Assembly: GCA_013823505.1 (NCBI GenBank)
Contig: PNMH01000022.1
Location: 1-51,414 of the forward strand
Length of the DNA: 51,414 nucleotides
Direction: 5' to 3'
Source of the DNA: Polaromonas sp.
GTDB lineage: Bacteria > Pseudomonadota > Gammaproteobacteria > Burkholderiales > Burkholderiaceae
The position numbers were made by a program, and so were the translations under genes. Below are positions 36,443-47,448 of this stretch, piece after piece. Position 1 is the stretch's first letter; every line of letters begins with the position of its first letter. A model generated the notes under the pieces. The model was not told the DNA's origin. It made no database searches and saw only the letters and a list, made by a program, of their open reading frames with translations.

Positions 36443-36936
36443 CAGCGGGGTGCAGAGGAAGAGCGTGGCCGGAAGCGCGCCACACGGGCCGCACCGGATT
36501 GGGTGCGCGTGCGCACGCCAGTGCGGGCCTTGAACCACTGGGGCATGGCTTTTTGCTTGATGCGCCAGTTCTTGCGCGGGTGTTTGTACACCGGATGCAG
36601 GTCGGCGCCGATCGATCCCATCGCGTCGCCATGGCTGAAGGCGTTGCCATCCAGCCCGCTCGTGGCCTCGGACCACGACTTGTCGAAATCGCTGGCACCG
36701 GACTGGACCGAGCTCTCGACGTCGCGCGCCGCCGACTCCACCGATTCCTTCATCTTCTTGAGTTCTTCAAGCTCCATGGACCGGCTGACTTCGGCCTTGA
36801 CGTCGGACACATAACGCTGCGCCTTGCCCAGCAGGGCGCCCACCGTGCGCGCCACGCGCGGCAGTTTTTCCGGGCCGATGACGATCAACGCCACCACCCC
36901 GATGAGGGCGAGCTTGGAAATGCCCAGATCAATCAT
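36442..36936 (-). CDS. tatB: Sec-independent translocase subunit TatB
   Basis: The protein has 164 residues. One membrane helix with hinge ([20 protein letters not shown], then GPEKLP) is followed by an amphipathic helix ([20 protein letters not shown]) and a long charged, partly coiled tail ending in a basic stretch. TatB forms the substrate receptor with TatC. It lies between tatA (95-nt gap) and tatC (4-nt overlap). Confidence 0.96.
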   Translation of the reverse strand: MIDLGISKLALIGVVALIVIGPEKLPRVARTVGALLGKAQRYVSDVKAEVSRSMELEELKKMKESVESAARDVESSVQSGASDFDKSWSEATSGLDGNAFSHGDAMGSIGADLHPVYKHPRKNWRIKQKAMPQWFKARTGVRTRTQSGAARVARFRPRSSSAPR

Positions 36937-37031
36937 GTGATGGCCATCCTGAGGGCGGTGCGGGCGCGGGAACAAGCCCGACCCATGGGCGGGTGGCAGC
37001 GGCCAAGCAAGCAGCCGCTGGCTTCACGGCG

Positions 37032-37280
37032 TCAGCTTTTTTGCTTGGCTTCGACGTCAATGGCGTTTTTGTCGGTGCGGGTGTCTTGCGTCACCTGGGC
37101 GGCGGGGGCCGCAGGGGACGCAGGCGCGTCGGCAGAGGTGCCACCCTCCTTGATGCCGTCTTTGAATCCCTTGACGGCACCACCGAGGTCCGAGCCGATG
37201 TTCTTGAGCTTCTTGGTGCCAAAAACCATCACCACGATCAGCAAAACGATCAGCCAGTGCCAGATAGAAAATGAACCCAT
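37032..37280 (-). CDS. tatA: Sec-independent translocase pore subunit TatA
   Basis: The protein has 82 residues. [20 protein letters not shown] is followed by [20 protein letters not shown], the diagnostic TatA hinge and amphipathic helix, then a low-complexity Ala/Pro tail. TatA oligomers form or weaken the membrane passage for folded proteins. A gap of 134 nt without other features separates it from the upstream HIT gene, so a local promoter is possible. Confidence 0.97.
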   Translation of the reverse strand: MGSFSIWHWLIVLLIVVMVFGTKKLKNIGSDLGGAVKGFKDGIKEGGTSADAPASPAAPAAQVTQDTRTDKNAIDVEAKQKS

Positions 37281-37414
37281 GAGTTGCTCCGAATATAAAA
37301 ATGAAAAGCGCTGGGCGCTGATGTTCGGATTCTAAGGCCGGGCGGGAGTTCAAGCCCTTTGCTTTGTATTGACACCCAGCCCCGGAGCGGGCGCATGGAG
37401 CGCCCGCAACCACC

Positions 37415-37777
37415 TCAGCCGCGCAGCCAGGGGCGTGGCCCACCCATGACGTGCACATGCAGGTGGTGCACTTCCTGCCCGCCTTCGGTGCCGGTGTTGC
37501 ACACCATGCGGAATCCGCCATCGGGATACGGATTGCAGCCCTGCTCCGCCGCCAACCGGGGCGCCAGCACCATCATGCGCCCCATCAAGCGTTCGTGTTC
37601 GGGCGTGAGCAGGGCCATGGACGGGATGTGCAGCTTGGGGACCAGGAGAAAATGCACCGGCGCCCAGGGATGGATGTCGTGGAAGGCGAACAGGTCTTCG
37701 TCTTCATAAACTTTCCTCGCGGGAATCTGGCCAGCGATGATCTTGCAAAAGAGGCAGTTCGGGTCGGCGTGGCTCAT
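37415..37777 (-). CDS. HIT-family nucleotide hydrolase (HinT-like)
   Basis: The protein has 120 residues. NCLFCKIIAGQIPARKVYED opens the fold and the histidine triad HHLHVHV closes the active site. HinT-type proteins hydrolyse adenosine phosphoramidates and aminoacyl-adenylates. It lies 3 nt after the DUF4870 gene and upstream of tatA, a frequent place at the end of betaproteobacterial his operons. Confidence 0.93.
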   Translation of the reverse strand: MSHADPNCLFCKIIAGQIPARKVYEDEDLFAFHDIHPWAPVHFLLVPKLHIPSMALLTPEHERLMGRMMVLAPRLAAEQGCNPYPDGGFRMVCNTGTEGGQEVHHLHVHVMGGPRPWLRG

Positions 37778-37780
37778 GGC

Positions 37781-38137
37781 TCAGACGGGCATGGGTTTGT
37801 GTTCGTTCCAGTTCAGCCAGCCTTTGGCCAAGCGGTAGATGGTCCAGATCGCGGCAACCCCCAAAATCACAAAGCCGATCAGAATGAAGACCGTGAGAAA
37901 ACCCAACACCGACCACGCCAAGCCCCACCAGAAGGTACGGATTTGCCAGGTGAAGTGGCTCTCGTAGAGTGTTCCGCGCGCGTCCTCGCGCTTGATGTAG
38001 TTGAGCACGATGCCAACAATGGCGGAGATGCCGGTCACCCACGACAGGGCATACAGGATGTAGATCACCAAGGTGATTCGACGCAGACCGGCCAGTTGTT
38101 CCGGCGTCTTGTCGATCACGGTCCCGTTGTCATTCAT
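37781..38137 (-). CDS. DUF4870-family membrane protein
   Basis: The protein has 118 residues. After a soluble N-terminus ([16 protein letters not shown]) there are about three hydrophobic segments: [19 protein letters not shown], an amphipathic [20 protein letters not shown] region, and a long hydrophobic stretch ending near [12 protein letters not shown]. The family is found at the end of his operons in Burkholderiales; its function is unknown. The ATG at 38137 overlaps hisE by 8 nt. Confidence 0.88.
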   Translation of the reverse strand: MNDNGTVIDKTPEQLAGLRRITLVIYILYALSWVTGISAIVGIVLNYIKREDARGTLYESHFTWQIRTFWWGLAWSVLGFLTVFILIGFVILGVAAIWTIYRLAKGWLNWNEHKPMPV

Positions 38138-38519
38138 GGGGTGATTGCTCCGTGGTTTCGCGCTCCTGCGCCTTGCGCAACGCCTTCTCTTCCAGTCCAC
38201 CCAGGCCTTCGCGGCGCGACAGCTCGGCCACCACATCGGCGGGCGTCTTGCCATAGTGCGCCAGCGCGATCATGCAGTGGAACCAGAGATCGGCGACTTC
38301 GTTCACCAGTTTTTGCGGGTCTCCGCCGTGGTCGCAGTCTTTCGCCGCCATCACGGCTTCGGTGGCTTCTTCGCCGATTTTTTTCAGAAACGCGTCCGGC
38401 CCCTTGTGCAGCAGGCGGGCGACGTAGCTCTTCTCGGGATCGCCGCCATTCGTCGGCATGCGGCTTTCAATGACGGCAGCCAGCCGCGCAAGCGCATCGG
38501 TGTCGGACAGGGCACTCAT
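38130..38519 (-). CDS. hisE: Phosphoribosyl-ATP pyrophosphatase HisE
   Basis: The protein has 129 residues with the all-alpha MazG-like fold: [15 protein letters not shown], then [16 protein letters not shown] with the metal-binding Glu pairs, and [13 protein letters not shown]. It removes pyrophosphate from phosphoribosyl-ATP, the second step of histidine synthesis. It is separate from HisI here, unlike the fused enterobacterial protein. It overlaps hisI by ATGA. Confidence 0.96.
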   Translation of the reverse strand: MSALSDTDALARLAAVIESRMPTNGGDPEKSYVARLLHKGPDAFLKKIGEEATEAVMAAKDCDHGGDPQKLVNEVADLWFHCMIALAHYGKTPADVVAELSRREGLGGLEEKALRKAQERETTEQSPHE

Positions 38520-38913
38520 TTGTAGATCGATTCAGGGTCTTTGAGCACCGGATCGACCGGCACCCACTGGCCATTCTGGTGGCTCTGGAAGAAGCAGCTG
38601 TGGCGCCCGGTGTGGCAGGCGATGCCGGGCTCGTGGCCGAGCTGGGTCACTTTGAGCAGCACCACGTCGTTGTCGCAATCGAGCCGGATGTCGTGCACCG
38701 TCTGCACGTGCCCAGACTCTTCGCCTTTGAACCAGAGCCGGTTGCGCGAGCGGCTGAAATACACCGCGCGGCCCAGCTCGGCGGTTGTCTGCAGCGCCTC
38801 GCGGTTCATCCAGGCGAACATCAGCACGTCGCCGGTGGCGGCTTCCTGCGCGATCACCGGCACCAGGCCCTGCGCGTCCCATTTGATGGCGTCCAGCCAG
38901 TTGTTGTTCATGC

Positions 38914-38917
<4 letters not shown>
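38516..38917 (-). CDS. hisI: Phosphoribosyl-AMP cyclohydrolase HisI
   Basis: The protein has 133 residues. [28 protein letters not shown] and the metal ligands of DCDNDVVLL and [11 protein letters not shown] are all present. It opens the purine ring of phosphoribosyl-AMP. The ATG at 38917 overlaps the hisF stop (ATGA); an ATG two codons later (38911) is an alternative. It overlaps hisE by ATGA. Confidence 0.96.
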
Positions 38918-39693
<776 letters not shown>

Positions 39694-39713
39694 GTGGAAA
39701 GCCCAAAGGTTTT

Positions 39714-39760
39714 GCCGCCGGGCCGCCCCAAGGCAAAACGCGCCCCCCCGGGGGGCAGCG
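39714..39760. repeat. GC-rich dispersed repeat between hisA and hisF
   Basis: The core reads GGGCCGCCCCAAGGCAAAAC then CGCCCCCCCGGGGGGCAGCG. It is the reverse complement, with few mismatches, of 47486-47532 inside the ABC ATPase gene. It contains a C7/G6 palindrome. The copy lies within a co-transcribed his operon, so any hairpin would form in the mRNA between hisA and hisF. Confidence 0.75.
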
Positions 39761-39822
39761 ACCCGCGCAGCGGTGGAGCCCCGGATTCGCACCGCAGGTG
39801 TGAAGACGCTTGGGGGCCATGT

Positions 39823-40563
39823 TCATCCGTTCAGCTCGTCAGCGAGCTTCTGCGCCACTTCGAAATCGAGGTCACCGCTGTAGATGGAGCGGCCGCAGAT
39901 CACGCCTTCGACGCCCTCGTCCTCCACCGCGCACAGGCCACGGATGTCCTCCAGGTTCGACAAGCCACCGGAGGCGATCACGGGAATCGACAGCGCCTGC
40001 GCCAGCTTGACGGTGGCCTCGATGTTGATGCCGCTGAGCATGCCGTCGCGGCCGATGTCGGTGTAGATGATCCCTTCGACGCCATAGTCCTCGAACTTCT
40101 TGCCCAGGTCCACCACCTCGTGGCCGGTGAGCTTGCTCCAGCCATCGGTGGCCACCTTGCCGTCCTTGGCGTCCAGGCCGACGATGATGTGGCCTCCGAA
40201 GGCGGTGCAGGCGTCCTGCAGAAAGCCGGGGTTCTTCACCGCAGCGGTGCCGATGATCACGTAGCGCAAACCGGCGTCGAGGTAGCGCTCGATGGTGTCC
40301 AGATCGCGGATGCCGCCACCGAGCTGCACGTCCACCTCGGAGCCCACTTCCTTCAAGATGGCGCGGATCGCCTGCTCGTTTTTCGGCTTGCCGGCGAAGG
40401 CCCCGTTCAGGTCCACCAGGTGCACGCGCCGCGCGCCCTTGTTGACCCAGTTGCGGGCCATGGCCGCCGGGTCTTCACCGAACACCGTGGATTGGTCCAT
40501 GTCGCCCTGTTTGAGGCGAACGCACTGGCCGTCTTTGAGATCAATGGCGGGAATCAGCAACAT
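39823..40563 (-). CDS. hisA: ProFAR isomerase HisA
   Basis: This 246-residue (beta/alpha)8 barrel is related to HisF. The catalytic Asp lies in [18 protein letters not shown] and the second acid in [10 protein letters not shown]; the phosphate loops GGGIRD and ASGGLSN are visible. It isomerises ProFAR to PRFAR in histidine synthesis. It follows hisH by 26 nt. Confidence 0.97.
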   Translation of the reverse strand: MLLIPAIDLKDGQCVRLKQGDMDQSTVFGEDPAAMARNWVNKGARRVHLVDLNGAFAGKPKNEQAIRAILKEVGSEVDVQLGGGIRDLDTIERYLDAGLRYVIIGTAAVKNPGFLQDACTAFGGHIIVGLDAKDGKVATDGWSKLTGHEVVDLGKKFEDYGVEGIIYTDIGRDGMLSGINIEATVKLAQALSIPVIASGGLSNLEDIRGLCAVEDEGVEGVICGRSIYSGDLDFEVAQKLADELNG

Positions 40564-40589
40564 GATGGTGGCTTGGGGAGCGGGTGGAC

Positions 40590-41249
40590 TTAGGGGTTCC
40601 AGTGGAGGAAGTTGCGGTAGAGCGCCAGCCCCTGATCGGCGCTCTTTTCGGGGTGAAACTGGGTGGCAAAAAGATTATCGCGGGCAATCGCGGCGGCAAA
40701 ACGGCCACCGTAATCGGCTTCGCCCGCGTTGTGCTGCGGCTGGGCCGGGCGGGCGTAGTAGCTGTGCACGAAATAGAAATAGGAACCCTCCGGGATGCCC
40801 GCCCACACCGGGTGCACCGGTCGGCCCAGATCGTGGAACACCTGGTTCCAGCCCATCTGCGGCACCTTGAAGCGGCTGCCGTCGGCCTGGGTCTGAGCGG
40901 CCAGTTGAAACTTGACCACATCGCCCGGGATCAGGCCCAGGCCATCGGTCGGGCCCTCTTCGCTGCGGTCCAGCAGCATCTGCATGCCGACGCAGACGCC
41001 GAACAGCGGCTTGTTCGCGGCGGCGTGCAGCACGGCGTCCTTCAGCCCGGACGCAGCGAGCTCGTTCATGCAGTCGGCCATGTGGCCCTGGCCGGGTAGC
41101 ACCACACGCTCGGCGTCCAGCACGTCTTGCGCGCGCGACGTCACGAGCACATCCAGGCCACTGCCTGCGGCCACGTGCACCACGGCCTGCGACACCGAGC
41201 GCAGGTTGCCGCTGCCGTAGTCCACCACGGCGACTGTCTTGGATTTCAT
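40590..41249 (-). CDS. hisH: Imidazole glycerol phosphate synthase glutaminase subunit HisH
   Basis: This 219-residue class I glutamine amidotransferase has nucleophile Cys86 in [10 protein letters not shown] and the His/Glu pair in TQFHPEKS. The N-terminus [14 protein letters not shown] is standard. It supplies ammonia to HisF. It lies 22 nt after hisB and 26 nt before hisA. Confidence 0.97.
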   Translation of the reverse strand: MKSKTVAVVDYGSGNLRSVSQAVVHVAAGSGLDVLVTSRAQDVLDAERVVLPGQGHMADCMNELAASGLKDAVLHAAANKPLFGVCVGMQMLLDRSEEGPTDGLGLIPGDVVKFQLAAQTQADGSRFKVPQMGWNQVFHDLGRPVHPVWAGIPEGSYFYFVHSYYARPAQPQHNAGEADYGGRFAAAIARDNLFATQFHPEKSADQGLALYRNFLHWNP

Positions 41250-41271
41250 CGGAACAGGGGGGCGTAAAAAC

Positions 41272-41883
41272 TCAGAGCGAGCCTTTGGTCGAGGGAATCA
41301 CGTCGCCCAGGCGCGCATCGCGCTCCAGCGCCATGCGCAGTGCGCGGGCAAAGGCCTTGAACACGGTCTCGGCCTGGTGGTGGGCGTTCTCACCGTGCAG
41401 GTTGTCGATGTGCAGCGTCACGCCGGCGTGGTTGACGAAGCCCTGGAAAAACTCGAAAGCCAGTTGCGTGTCGAAGCCGCCGACCATGCCGCTTTTGAAC
41501 GGCACGCGCATGTGCAGGCCGGGACGGCCCGAAAAATCGACCACCACGCGCGACAGCGCTTCGTCCAGTGGCACATAGGCGTGGCCGTAACGGCGGATGC
41601 CCTTTTTATCGCCCACGGCCTTGGCAAAGGCCTGGCCGAGCGTGATGCCCACGTCTTCCACCGTGTGGTGGCCGTCGATGTGCAGGTCGCCCCTGGCTTC
41701 AATCGTCAGGTCGATCAGTCCGTGGCGGGCGATCTGGTCCAGCATGTGGTCGAAGAAACCGATGCCGGTGGACAGCTGCGCCTGGCCACTGCCGTCGAGG
41801 TTGACGTGCACGCGGATCTGCGTCTCGGAGGTGTTGCGCTGGACGTCGGCCACGCGGGCCGGGGCTGAAGAGAGGGTGGTCAT
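41272..41883 (-). CDS. hisB: Imidazoleglycerol-phosphate dehydratase HisB (monofunctional)
   Basis: The protein has 203 residues with the two-fold IGPD repeat: [32 protein letters not shown], then the second set with [10 protein letters not shown] and [13 protein letters not shown]. There is no phosphatase domain, so histidinol phosphatase must be encoded elsewhere. The ATG at 41883 overlaps the hisC stop (ATGA). Confidence 0.97.
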   Translation of the reverse strand: MTTLSSAPARVADVQRNTSETQIRVHVNLDGSGQAQLSTGIGFFDHMLDQIARHGLIDLTIEARGDLHIDGHHTVEDVGITLGQAFAKAVGDKKGIRRYGHAYVPLDEALSRVVVDFSGRPGLHMRVPFKSGMVGGFDTQLAFEFFQGFVNHAGVTLHIDNLHGENAHHQAETVFKAFARALRMALERDARLGDVIPSTKGSL

Positions 41884-42979
41884 AGGCTGGACTGCAAGGC
41901 GGCGATCATCTGCGTGTTTTCGTCGGGGGTGCCGACGGTCAGGCGCAGACACTGGGCCAGCAGTGGGTGCATTTTAGAAACATTCTTGACCAGCACACCG
42001 CGCGCTTTCAGGCCGTCGAAGGCCTTTTGCGCGTCGGGCACCCGCACCAGCACCATGTTGGCCTGGCTGGGGAAGGGCTTGACGCCCGGCATGGCGCCAG
42101 CGCGGCGATCAGGCGCTCGCGCTCGGCACGAATGGTCGCGGCCTGCTGCGCAAACACGTCGGCGTGCTCCAGCGCGAACAGCGCGCACTCGGCGTTGAGC
42201 ACGCTCACGTTGTAGGGCGGGCGCAGCTTGTCGACCTCGTGCACCAGCGCCTGCGGGCCGAGCATGTAGCCCAGCCGCACGCCGGCCAGGCCGAACTTGG
42301 ACAGCGTGCGCATCAGCAGCACGTTGGCGTTGGCTGCGGGGTTGGCGCGGATCTCGTCGAGCCAGCTGTGGCTGGAAAAGGGCTGGTAGGCCTCGTCCAT
42401 CACCACCAGGCCGCCGAAGCTGGCGGCCTCGGCGATCAGGCGGCGGATCACGCCCGCGTCCCACAGATTGGCCGTGGGGTTGTTCGGGTAGGCGATGTAG
42501 GTGATGGTCGGCTGGTGCTGGCGCAGCGCGGCGAGCATCGCCGCCTCGTCCAGTTCGAAGTCGGCCGTGAGGTTCACGCCGTGAAAGGCCAGCCCCTGCA
42601 GCTGGGCGCTCATGCCGTACATCACGAAGCCGGGCAGCGGTGCCAGGATGCTGGCGCCGGGGATGTCGCAGGCCATGGCCAGCAGCGAGATCAGTTCGTC
42701 CGAGCCGTTGCCCAGCATCAGGGCACCGCCTTCGGGCAGGTCCACGTAACGGGCCAGCGCCTGCTTCAGCTGTTCGATGCGCGCACCGGGGTAGCGGTTG
42801 ATGGCCACCGCGCCGAGCCGTTCGCCCAGCGCCTTCTGCAATTCGGGCGGCAGCGCAAACGGGTTCTCCATCGCGTCGAGCTTGACCATGCCGGTCGAGT
42901 CCTGGATGGCGTAGGCGTGCATGGACTGGATGTCCTGGCGGATGAAGCGCAGCGGGTTCGGGCTGTCCACGGCGTTCAT
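41880..42979 (-). pseudogene. hisC: Histidinol-phosphate aminotransferase HisC, frameshifted
   Basis: The fold-type I aminotransferase is complete in sequence but split over two frames. The first frame runs from the ATG overlapping hisD (ATGA) through [23 protein letters not shown] and [17 protein letters not shown], which holds the PLP lysine. At about 42093-42097 it loses register ([10 protein letters not shown]...). The next frame continues [20 protein letters not shown] to [14 protein letters not shown] and the normal end. One missing base, probably a G before CCATGCCGGGC, explains this; repair would give about 366 residues. It could be a real mutation, with a second hisC elsewhere, or a sequencing error. 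Confidence 0.9.
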
Positions 42980-44319
42980 TTCGGCTCTCGCATCGGTGGC
43001 ACATCTTTCAACCGCAGCTCGGCGGCGCGGGCGTGCGCCTGCAGGCCTTCGCCGTAGGCCAGCTCGGCGGCGATGGTGCCCAGCGTCTGCGCGCCCGCAG
43101 CGCTGACCTCGATCAGACTGCTGCGTTTCTGGAAGTCGTAGACGCCCAGCGGCGAGGAGAAGCGGGCCGTGCCGCTGGTGGGCAGCACGTGGTTGGGGCC
43201 GGCGCAGTAGTCGCCCAGGCTCTCGCTGGTGTAGGCACCGAGGAAGATGGCCCCGGCGTGCCGCAGCAGCGGTTCCCAGCGGTGCGGGTCGTGGCTCGAT
43301 ACCTCCAGGTGCTCGGGCGCGATGCGGTTGCTGATGGCGCAGGCCTCGGCCATGTCGCGCGTGAGGATGAGCGCGCCACGGTCGTTCAGGCTCTTGGCGA
43401 TGATGGCGGCACGCGGCATGGTGGGTAGCAGGCGGTCGATGGCGGCCTGCACGGCGTCGATGTAGGCCGCATCCGGGCACAGCAGGATGCTTTGCGCCAG
43501 CTCGTCGTGTTCGGCCTGACTGAACAGGTCCATGGCGACCCAGTCGGTCGGCGTGCTGCCGTCGGCCAGCACCAGGATTTCGCTCGGCCCGGCGATCATG
43601 TCGATGCCCACGGTGCCGAAGACGTGCTTCTTGGCGCTGGCCACGTAGGCGTTGCCGGGGCCGGTGATCTTGTCCACCTTGGGCACGGTGGCCGTGCCGT
43701 AGGCCAGCGCGGCCACGGCCTGCGCGCCGCCCACAGTGAAGGCGCGCGTGACGCCAGCCACGTAAGCGGCGGCCAGCACCAGCGGGTTCTTCTCGCCCTT
43801 GGGCGTGGGCACGACCATGATGATCTCGCCCACCCCGGCCACGTGGGCCGGGATGGCGTTCATCAACACGCTGCTCGGGTAGGCCGCCTTGCCGCCCGGC
43901 ACGTAGATACCCACGCGGTCCAGCGGTGTGACCTTCTGGCCCAGCAGGCTGCCGTCTTCGTCGCGGTAACTCCAGCTCTCGCCACAGGCCTTTTTCTGCG
44001 CCTCGTGGTAGCTGCGCACGCGGCGCGCGGCCGATTCCAGCGCGTCGCGCTGGGCGGCAGACAGGCTGTCGAACGCGGACTTGAGTTCGGCCTGGGTCAG
44101 CTCCAGCGTCTTCAAGCTTTCTGCCTTCAGACCATCAAAGCGCGCGGTGTATTCCAGCACCGCCGCGTCGCCCCGCGCCTGCACGTCCGCCAGGATGTCC
44201 GCCACGCGCTGCTCGATCGCATGGTCCGTGTCCGCCGACCAGTGCAGCCGGGCCGCGAACTGGGCCTCGAAATCGGCCGAGGTGGTGGACAGACGGAGAG
44301 GCGCTGCGGAGAGGCTCAT
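42976..44319 (-). CDS. hisD: Histidinol dehydrogenase HisD
   Basis: The protein has 447 residues. Zinc-site and catalytic segments are present: [19 protein letters not shown], and the general-base region APEHLEV. It oxidises histidinol to histidine in two NAD-dependent steps. It overlaps hisG (ATGA) upstream and hisC (ATGA) downstream. Confidence 0.97.
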   Translation of the reverse strand: MSLSAAPLRLSTTSADFEAQFAARLHWSADTDHAIEQRVADILADVQARGDAAVLEYTARFDGLKAESLKTLELTQAELKSAFDSLSAAQRDALESAARRVRSYHEAQKKACGESWSYRDEDGSLLGQKVTPLDRVGIYVPGGKAAYPSSVLMNAIPAHVAGVGEIIMVVPTPKGEKNPLVLAAAYVAGVTRAFTVGGAQAVAALAYGTATVPKVDKITGPGNAYVASAKKHVFGTVGIDMIAGPSEILVLADGSTPTDWVAMDLFSQAEHDELAQSILLCPDAAYIDAVQAAIDRLLPTMPRAAIIAKSLNDRGALILTRDMAEACAISNRIAPEHLEVSSHDPHRWEPLLRHAGAIFLGAYTSESLGDYCAGPNHVLPTSGTARFSSPLGVYDFQKRSSLIEVSAAGAQTLGTIAAELAYGEGLQAHARAAELRLKDVPPMREPK

Positions 44320-44969
44320 GATGGGATGGTGTTTTTCTCGATGGCGTTGGAGAAGGCGTCAAGGATGGGGCGGATGGCGGCCTGCTTGAGCTTGAGCGCG
44401 GCCTGGTTGACGACCAGGCGCGAGCTGATGTCCATGATGCGCTCGACCTCGACCAACTGGTTGGCCTTGAGCGTGTTGCCGGTGGACACCAGATCGACGA
44501 TGGCGTCGGCCAGGCCGGTCAGCGGGGCGAGCTCCATGCTGCCGTAGAGCTTGATCAGGTCCACGTGCACGCCCTTGCTGGCGAAGAACTCGCGCGCGAT
44601 CGTCGTGTACTTGGTGGCCACCTTCAGGCGCGCACCCTGTCGCACCGCAGAGGCGTAGTCGAAGTCGGCGCGCACCGCCACGCTCACACGGCACCGGGCG
44701 ATCTGCAAATCGAGCGGCTGGTACAGGCCCTGGCCGCCATGTTCGATCAGCGTGTCCTTGCCCGTCACGCCCAGGTCGGCACCGCCGTGTTCGACATAGG
44801 TCGGCACGTCGGTCGCGCGCACCAGCACCACGCGCACGCCCGGCTGGTTGGTCGGCAGGATCAGCTTGCGCGATTTTTCCGGGTCTTCCAGCACCTCGAT
44901 GCCGGCGGCGACCAGCAGCGGCAGGGTTTCATCGAAGATGCGGCCTTTGGAGAGGGCTAGGGTAATCAC
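44316..44969 (-). CDS. hisG: ATP phosphoribosyltransferase catalytic subunit HisG, short form
   Basis: The protein has 217 residues. [28 protein letters not shown] and the PRPP-binding segment [18 protein letters not shown] are clear. It lacks the C-terminal regulatory domain of the long form (about 299 residues), so it needs HisZ, which is not in this window. It catalyses the first step of histidine synthesis. It overlaps murA (ATGA) and hisD (ATGA). Confidence 0.97.
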   Translation of the reverse strand: MITLALSKGRIFDETLPLLVAAGIEVLEDPEKSRKLILPTNQPGVRVVLVRATDVPTYVEHGGADLGVTGKDTLIEHGGQGLYQPLDLQIARCRVSVAVRADFDYASAVRQGARLKVATKYTTIAREFFASKGVHVDLIKLYGSMELAPLTGLADAIVDLVSTGNTLKANQLVEVERIMDISSRLVVNQAALKLKQAAIRPILDAFSNAIEKNTIPS

Positions 44970-46234
44970 TTCACTCTTTCGATGTCCGCGCCGATACCGC
45001 GCAGCTTGGCTTCCATCTGGTCGTAACCGCGGTCCAGATGGTAAATGCGGTCCACGGTGGTTTCGCCCTCGGCCACCAGGCCGGCGATCACCAGGCTGGC
45101 CGAGGCGCGCAGGTCGGTCGCCATCACCGTGGCGCCCTGGAGCTTGCCGACGCCCTCGATCACCGCCACCTTGCCATCGGTCTGGATCTTCGCACCCAGG
45201 CGCACCAGCTCGTTGACGTGCATGAAACGGTTTTCGAAGATGGTCTCGGTGACCTTGCTGGTGCCGGTGGCGATGCAGTTGAGCGCCATGAACTGGGCCT
45301 GCATGTCGGTCGGGAAACCCGGGTATTCGGTGGTGCGAAAGCTCTGCGCCTTCAGGCGGCCCGAGGCGCGCACACGGATGAAGCCGTCGCCGGCCTCGAT
45401 CTCGGCACCCGCGTCGTGCAGCTTGTCGATCACCGCGTCCAGGTGCTCGGCCCGCGCGTGGCGCAGGACCACGTCACCGCCGGTGGCGGCCACCGCGCAC
45501 AGAAAGGTGCCGGTCTCGATGCGGTCGGCCACCACCTGGTGGCTGCAACCACGCAAGCGGTCCACCCCCTGGATGTGGATGCGGCTGCTGCCGTGGCCTT
45601 CGATCTTGGCGCCCATGGCGATCAGCATCTGTGCCAGGTCGGGGATCTCCGGTTCCTGCGCCGCGTTCTCCAGCAGGGTTTCGCCTTCGGCCAATGCGGC
45701 GGCCATGAGGAAGTTCTCGGTGCCGGTCACGGTCACCATGTCGGTGGCGATGCGCGCGCCGTGCAGGCGGCTGCGGCCTTGCGGCAGCTTGGCGACCATG
45801 TAGCCGTGTTCGACCACGATCTCGGCCCCCATGGCCTGCAGGCCCTTGATGTGCTGGTCCACCGGGCGCGAGCCGATGGCACAGCCGCCGGGCAGCGACA
45901 CCTTGGCACGGCCGAAGCGGGCCAGCAGCGGACCCAGCACCAGCACCGACGCGCGCATGGTCTTGACCAGTTCGTACGGCGCCTCCGGCTTGAGCGCGTC
46001 GGGCGCCTGAAAACTCATGCCGCCGCGCTCGCCGTGGGTTTCAGACCTCACACCCATGTTGTCCAGCAGCAGGCGCATGGTGGCCACGTCGCGCAGGCGC
46101 GGCACATTGGTCAGGTTGACCTGCTCGCTGGTCAGCAGCGTCGCGCACAGCTCCGGAAGGGCCGCGTTTTTGGCACCCGAGATGGTCACTTCGCCATGGA
46201 GCGGGCGACCGCCGGTGATGCGCAGTTTGTCCAT
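44966..46234 (-). CDS. murA: UDP-N-acetylglucosamine 1-carboxyvinyltransferase MurA
   Basis: The protein has 422 residues. SGAKNAALP with Lys22/Asn23 binds substrate, and the active-site loop LPGGCAIG carries Cys118, the fosfomycin-sensitive Cys. It commits UDP-GlcNAc to peptidoglycan synthesis. It follows bolA after a 211-nt spacer and overlaps hisG by ATGA, so his expression is coupled to murA. Confidence 0.97.
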   Translation of the reverse strand: MDKLRITGGRPLHGEVTISGAKNAALPELCATLLTSEQVNLTNVPRLRDVATMRLLLDNMGVRSETHGERGGMSFQAPDALKPEAPYELVKTMRASVLVLGPLLARFGRAKVSLPGGCAIGSRPVDQHIKGLQAMGAEIVVEHGYMVAKLPQGRSRLHGARIATDMVTVTGTENFLMAAALAEGETLLENAAQEPEIPDLAQMLIAMGAKIEGHGSSRIHIQGVDRLRGCSHQVVADRIETGTFLCAVAATGGDVVLRHARAEHLDAVIDKLHDAGAEIEAGDGFIRVRASGRLKAQSFRTTEYPGFPTDMQAQFMALNCIATGTSKVTETIFENRFMHVNELVRLGAKIQTDGKVAVIEGVGKLQGATVMATDLRASASLVIAGLVAEGETTVDRIYHLDRGYDQMEAKLRGIGADIERVK

Positions 46235-46445
46235 TTTTCAGTGCTCTTTCAGATAACAAGTTGCGCAAGGTTCGCGGCCACCGCAGAACCGCCCTTCGAC
46301 AAGCTCAGGACGGGCTGCAGGTGGCGCCCCCTGGGGGGCTGAGTGCCGCGGCTCCAAGCCTGCCTGCGCAGGCTTGGACAGCCCGAAGACGCTTCGGCTC
46401 CGACGAAGCTGCGGCCTGCAAGGCACGCGAAGCGGCGCAGGGGGT
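46235..46445. repeat. Repeat-rich spacer between bolA and murA
   Basis: The spacer holds CCTTCGACAAGCTCAGGAC (from 46293), a dispersed motif seen in many proteobacterial genomes. It also holds CCCCCTGGGGGG near 46332 and the inverted pair CCAAGCCTG/CAGGCTTGG at 46355-46378, which can form a strong hairpin. No gene is supported. The hairpin could attenuate transcription from bolA into murA. Confidence 0.6.
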
Positions 46446-46688
46446 TCATTGTTTTGCCCACTCTGCGGGCGTGAAGGTTTTCATGGAAAGCGCATGCACC
46501 TCGTCGGTCTTGATGCGTTCACCCAGCGTGGCGTAGACGCGCTGATGGCGGGCGATCGGGCGCTGGCCTTCGAACTCGGGCGAGACGATCACGGCCGCCC
46601 AGTGGCGGCCATCGCCCGTGACTTCAAGGTGTTCGCAGGTCAGGCCTGCGGCGATGATGTGTTGCAGTTGGTCAGCGGTCATGGGCAT
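46446..46688 (-). CDS. BolA/IbaG-family protein
   Basis: The protein has 80 residues with the class II KH-like BolA fold: LTCEHLEVTGDGRHWAAVIVS, RHQRVYATLGERI and VHALSMKTFTP. Family members bind monothiol glutaredoxins and iron-sulfur clusters. The position beside murA and the mla genes matches IbaG (YrbA) of E. coli. The start may be the ATG at 46688 or the one at 46682. It lies 4 nt after the ABC permease. Confidence 0.9.
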   Translation of the reverse strand: MPMTADQLQHIIAAGLTCEHLEVTGDGRHWAAVIVSPEFEGQRPIARHQRVYATLGERIKTDEVHALSMKTFTPAEWAKQ

Positions 46689-46692
46689 GGTT

Positions 46693-47448
46693 TCAGTGGC
46701 GGATTTTGTAGCCGGTGCGCAGCAGGTGCAGGGCCAGCGCGCTCACGGCGGCCAGCGCGACGCCCACCAGCACCAGGCTGAGCCACGGCGATACATCGCT
46801 GACACCGAAGAAGCCGTAGCGGAAACCGTCGATCATGTAGAAGAACGGGTTGAGGTGACTCACGCGCTGCCAGACATCGGGCAGGGAATGGATCGAGTAG
46901 AACACGCCCGAGAGGAAGGTCATGGGCACGATGACGAAGTTCTGGAACGCCGCCATCTGGTCGAACTTTTCGGCCCACAGGCCGGCGATCAGACCGAGTG
47001 CACCGAGCAAGGCCGCGCCCATGAAGCCAAACACCAGTATCCACAGCGGCGCGACCACCGTGGGCTGCGCGAACCACCAGGTGACCAGCATCACGCCAGC
47101 CCCCACCGCCAGACCGCGCACCACCGACGAGCCGACGTAGGCCACGAACCAGGCGCGGTGCGACAGCGGCGTGAGCTGCAAAAACACCAGGTTGCCCATG
47201 ACCTTGCTCTGGATCAGCGAGCTGCTGCTGTTGGCAAAGGCGTTCTGCAGCACGCTCATCATCACCAGGCCAGGCAAGAGGAACGCGGTGTAGCTCACCG
47301 AGTCGTACACCTGCACGCGGCCTTCGAGCACATGGCCAAAGATCATCATGTACAGGATGGCGGTGATCACCGGCGCGGCGACGGTCTGGAAACCCACTTT
47401 CCAGAAGCGCAGCACCTCTTTGTAAAACAGCATGTGCCAGCCGGTCAT
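46693..47448 (-). CDS. ABC-2 type transporter permease
   Basis: This 251-residue integral membrane protein has about six helices: the N-terminal FYKEVLRFWKVGFQTV region, then hydrophobic segments including LWILVFGFMGAALLGALGLI and a C-terminal helix. The ABC-2 signature region near FLSGVFYSIHSLPDVWQ is present, as in YadH/NodJ-like exporters. Its start overlaps the ATPase stop (ATGA), so both make one exporter. The substrate is unknown. Confidence 0.9.
   Translation of the reverse strand: MTGWHMLFYKEVLRFWKVGFQTVAAPVITAILYMMIFGHVLEGRVQVYDSVSYTAFLLPGLVMMSVLQNAFANSSSSLIQSKVMGNLVFLQLTPLSHRAWFVAYVGSSVVRGLAVGAGVMLVTWWFAQPTVVAPLWILVFGFMGAALLGALGLIAGLWAEKFDQMAAFQNFVIVPMTFLSGVFYSIHSLPDVWQRVSHLNPFFYMIDGFRYGFFGVSDVSPWLSLVLVGVALAAVSALALHLLRTGYKIRH

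Noticed and set aside
42976..43480. Upstream extension of the hisC frame into hisD
   Set aside because: The extra sequence is out of frame with hisD and shows no HisC homology. The ATG at 42979 overlapping the hisD stop gives the normal N-terminus.
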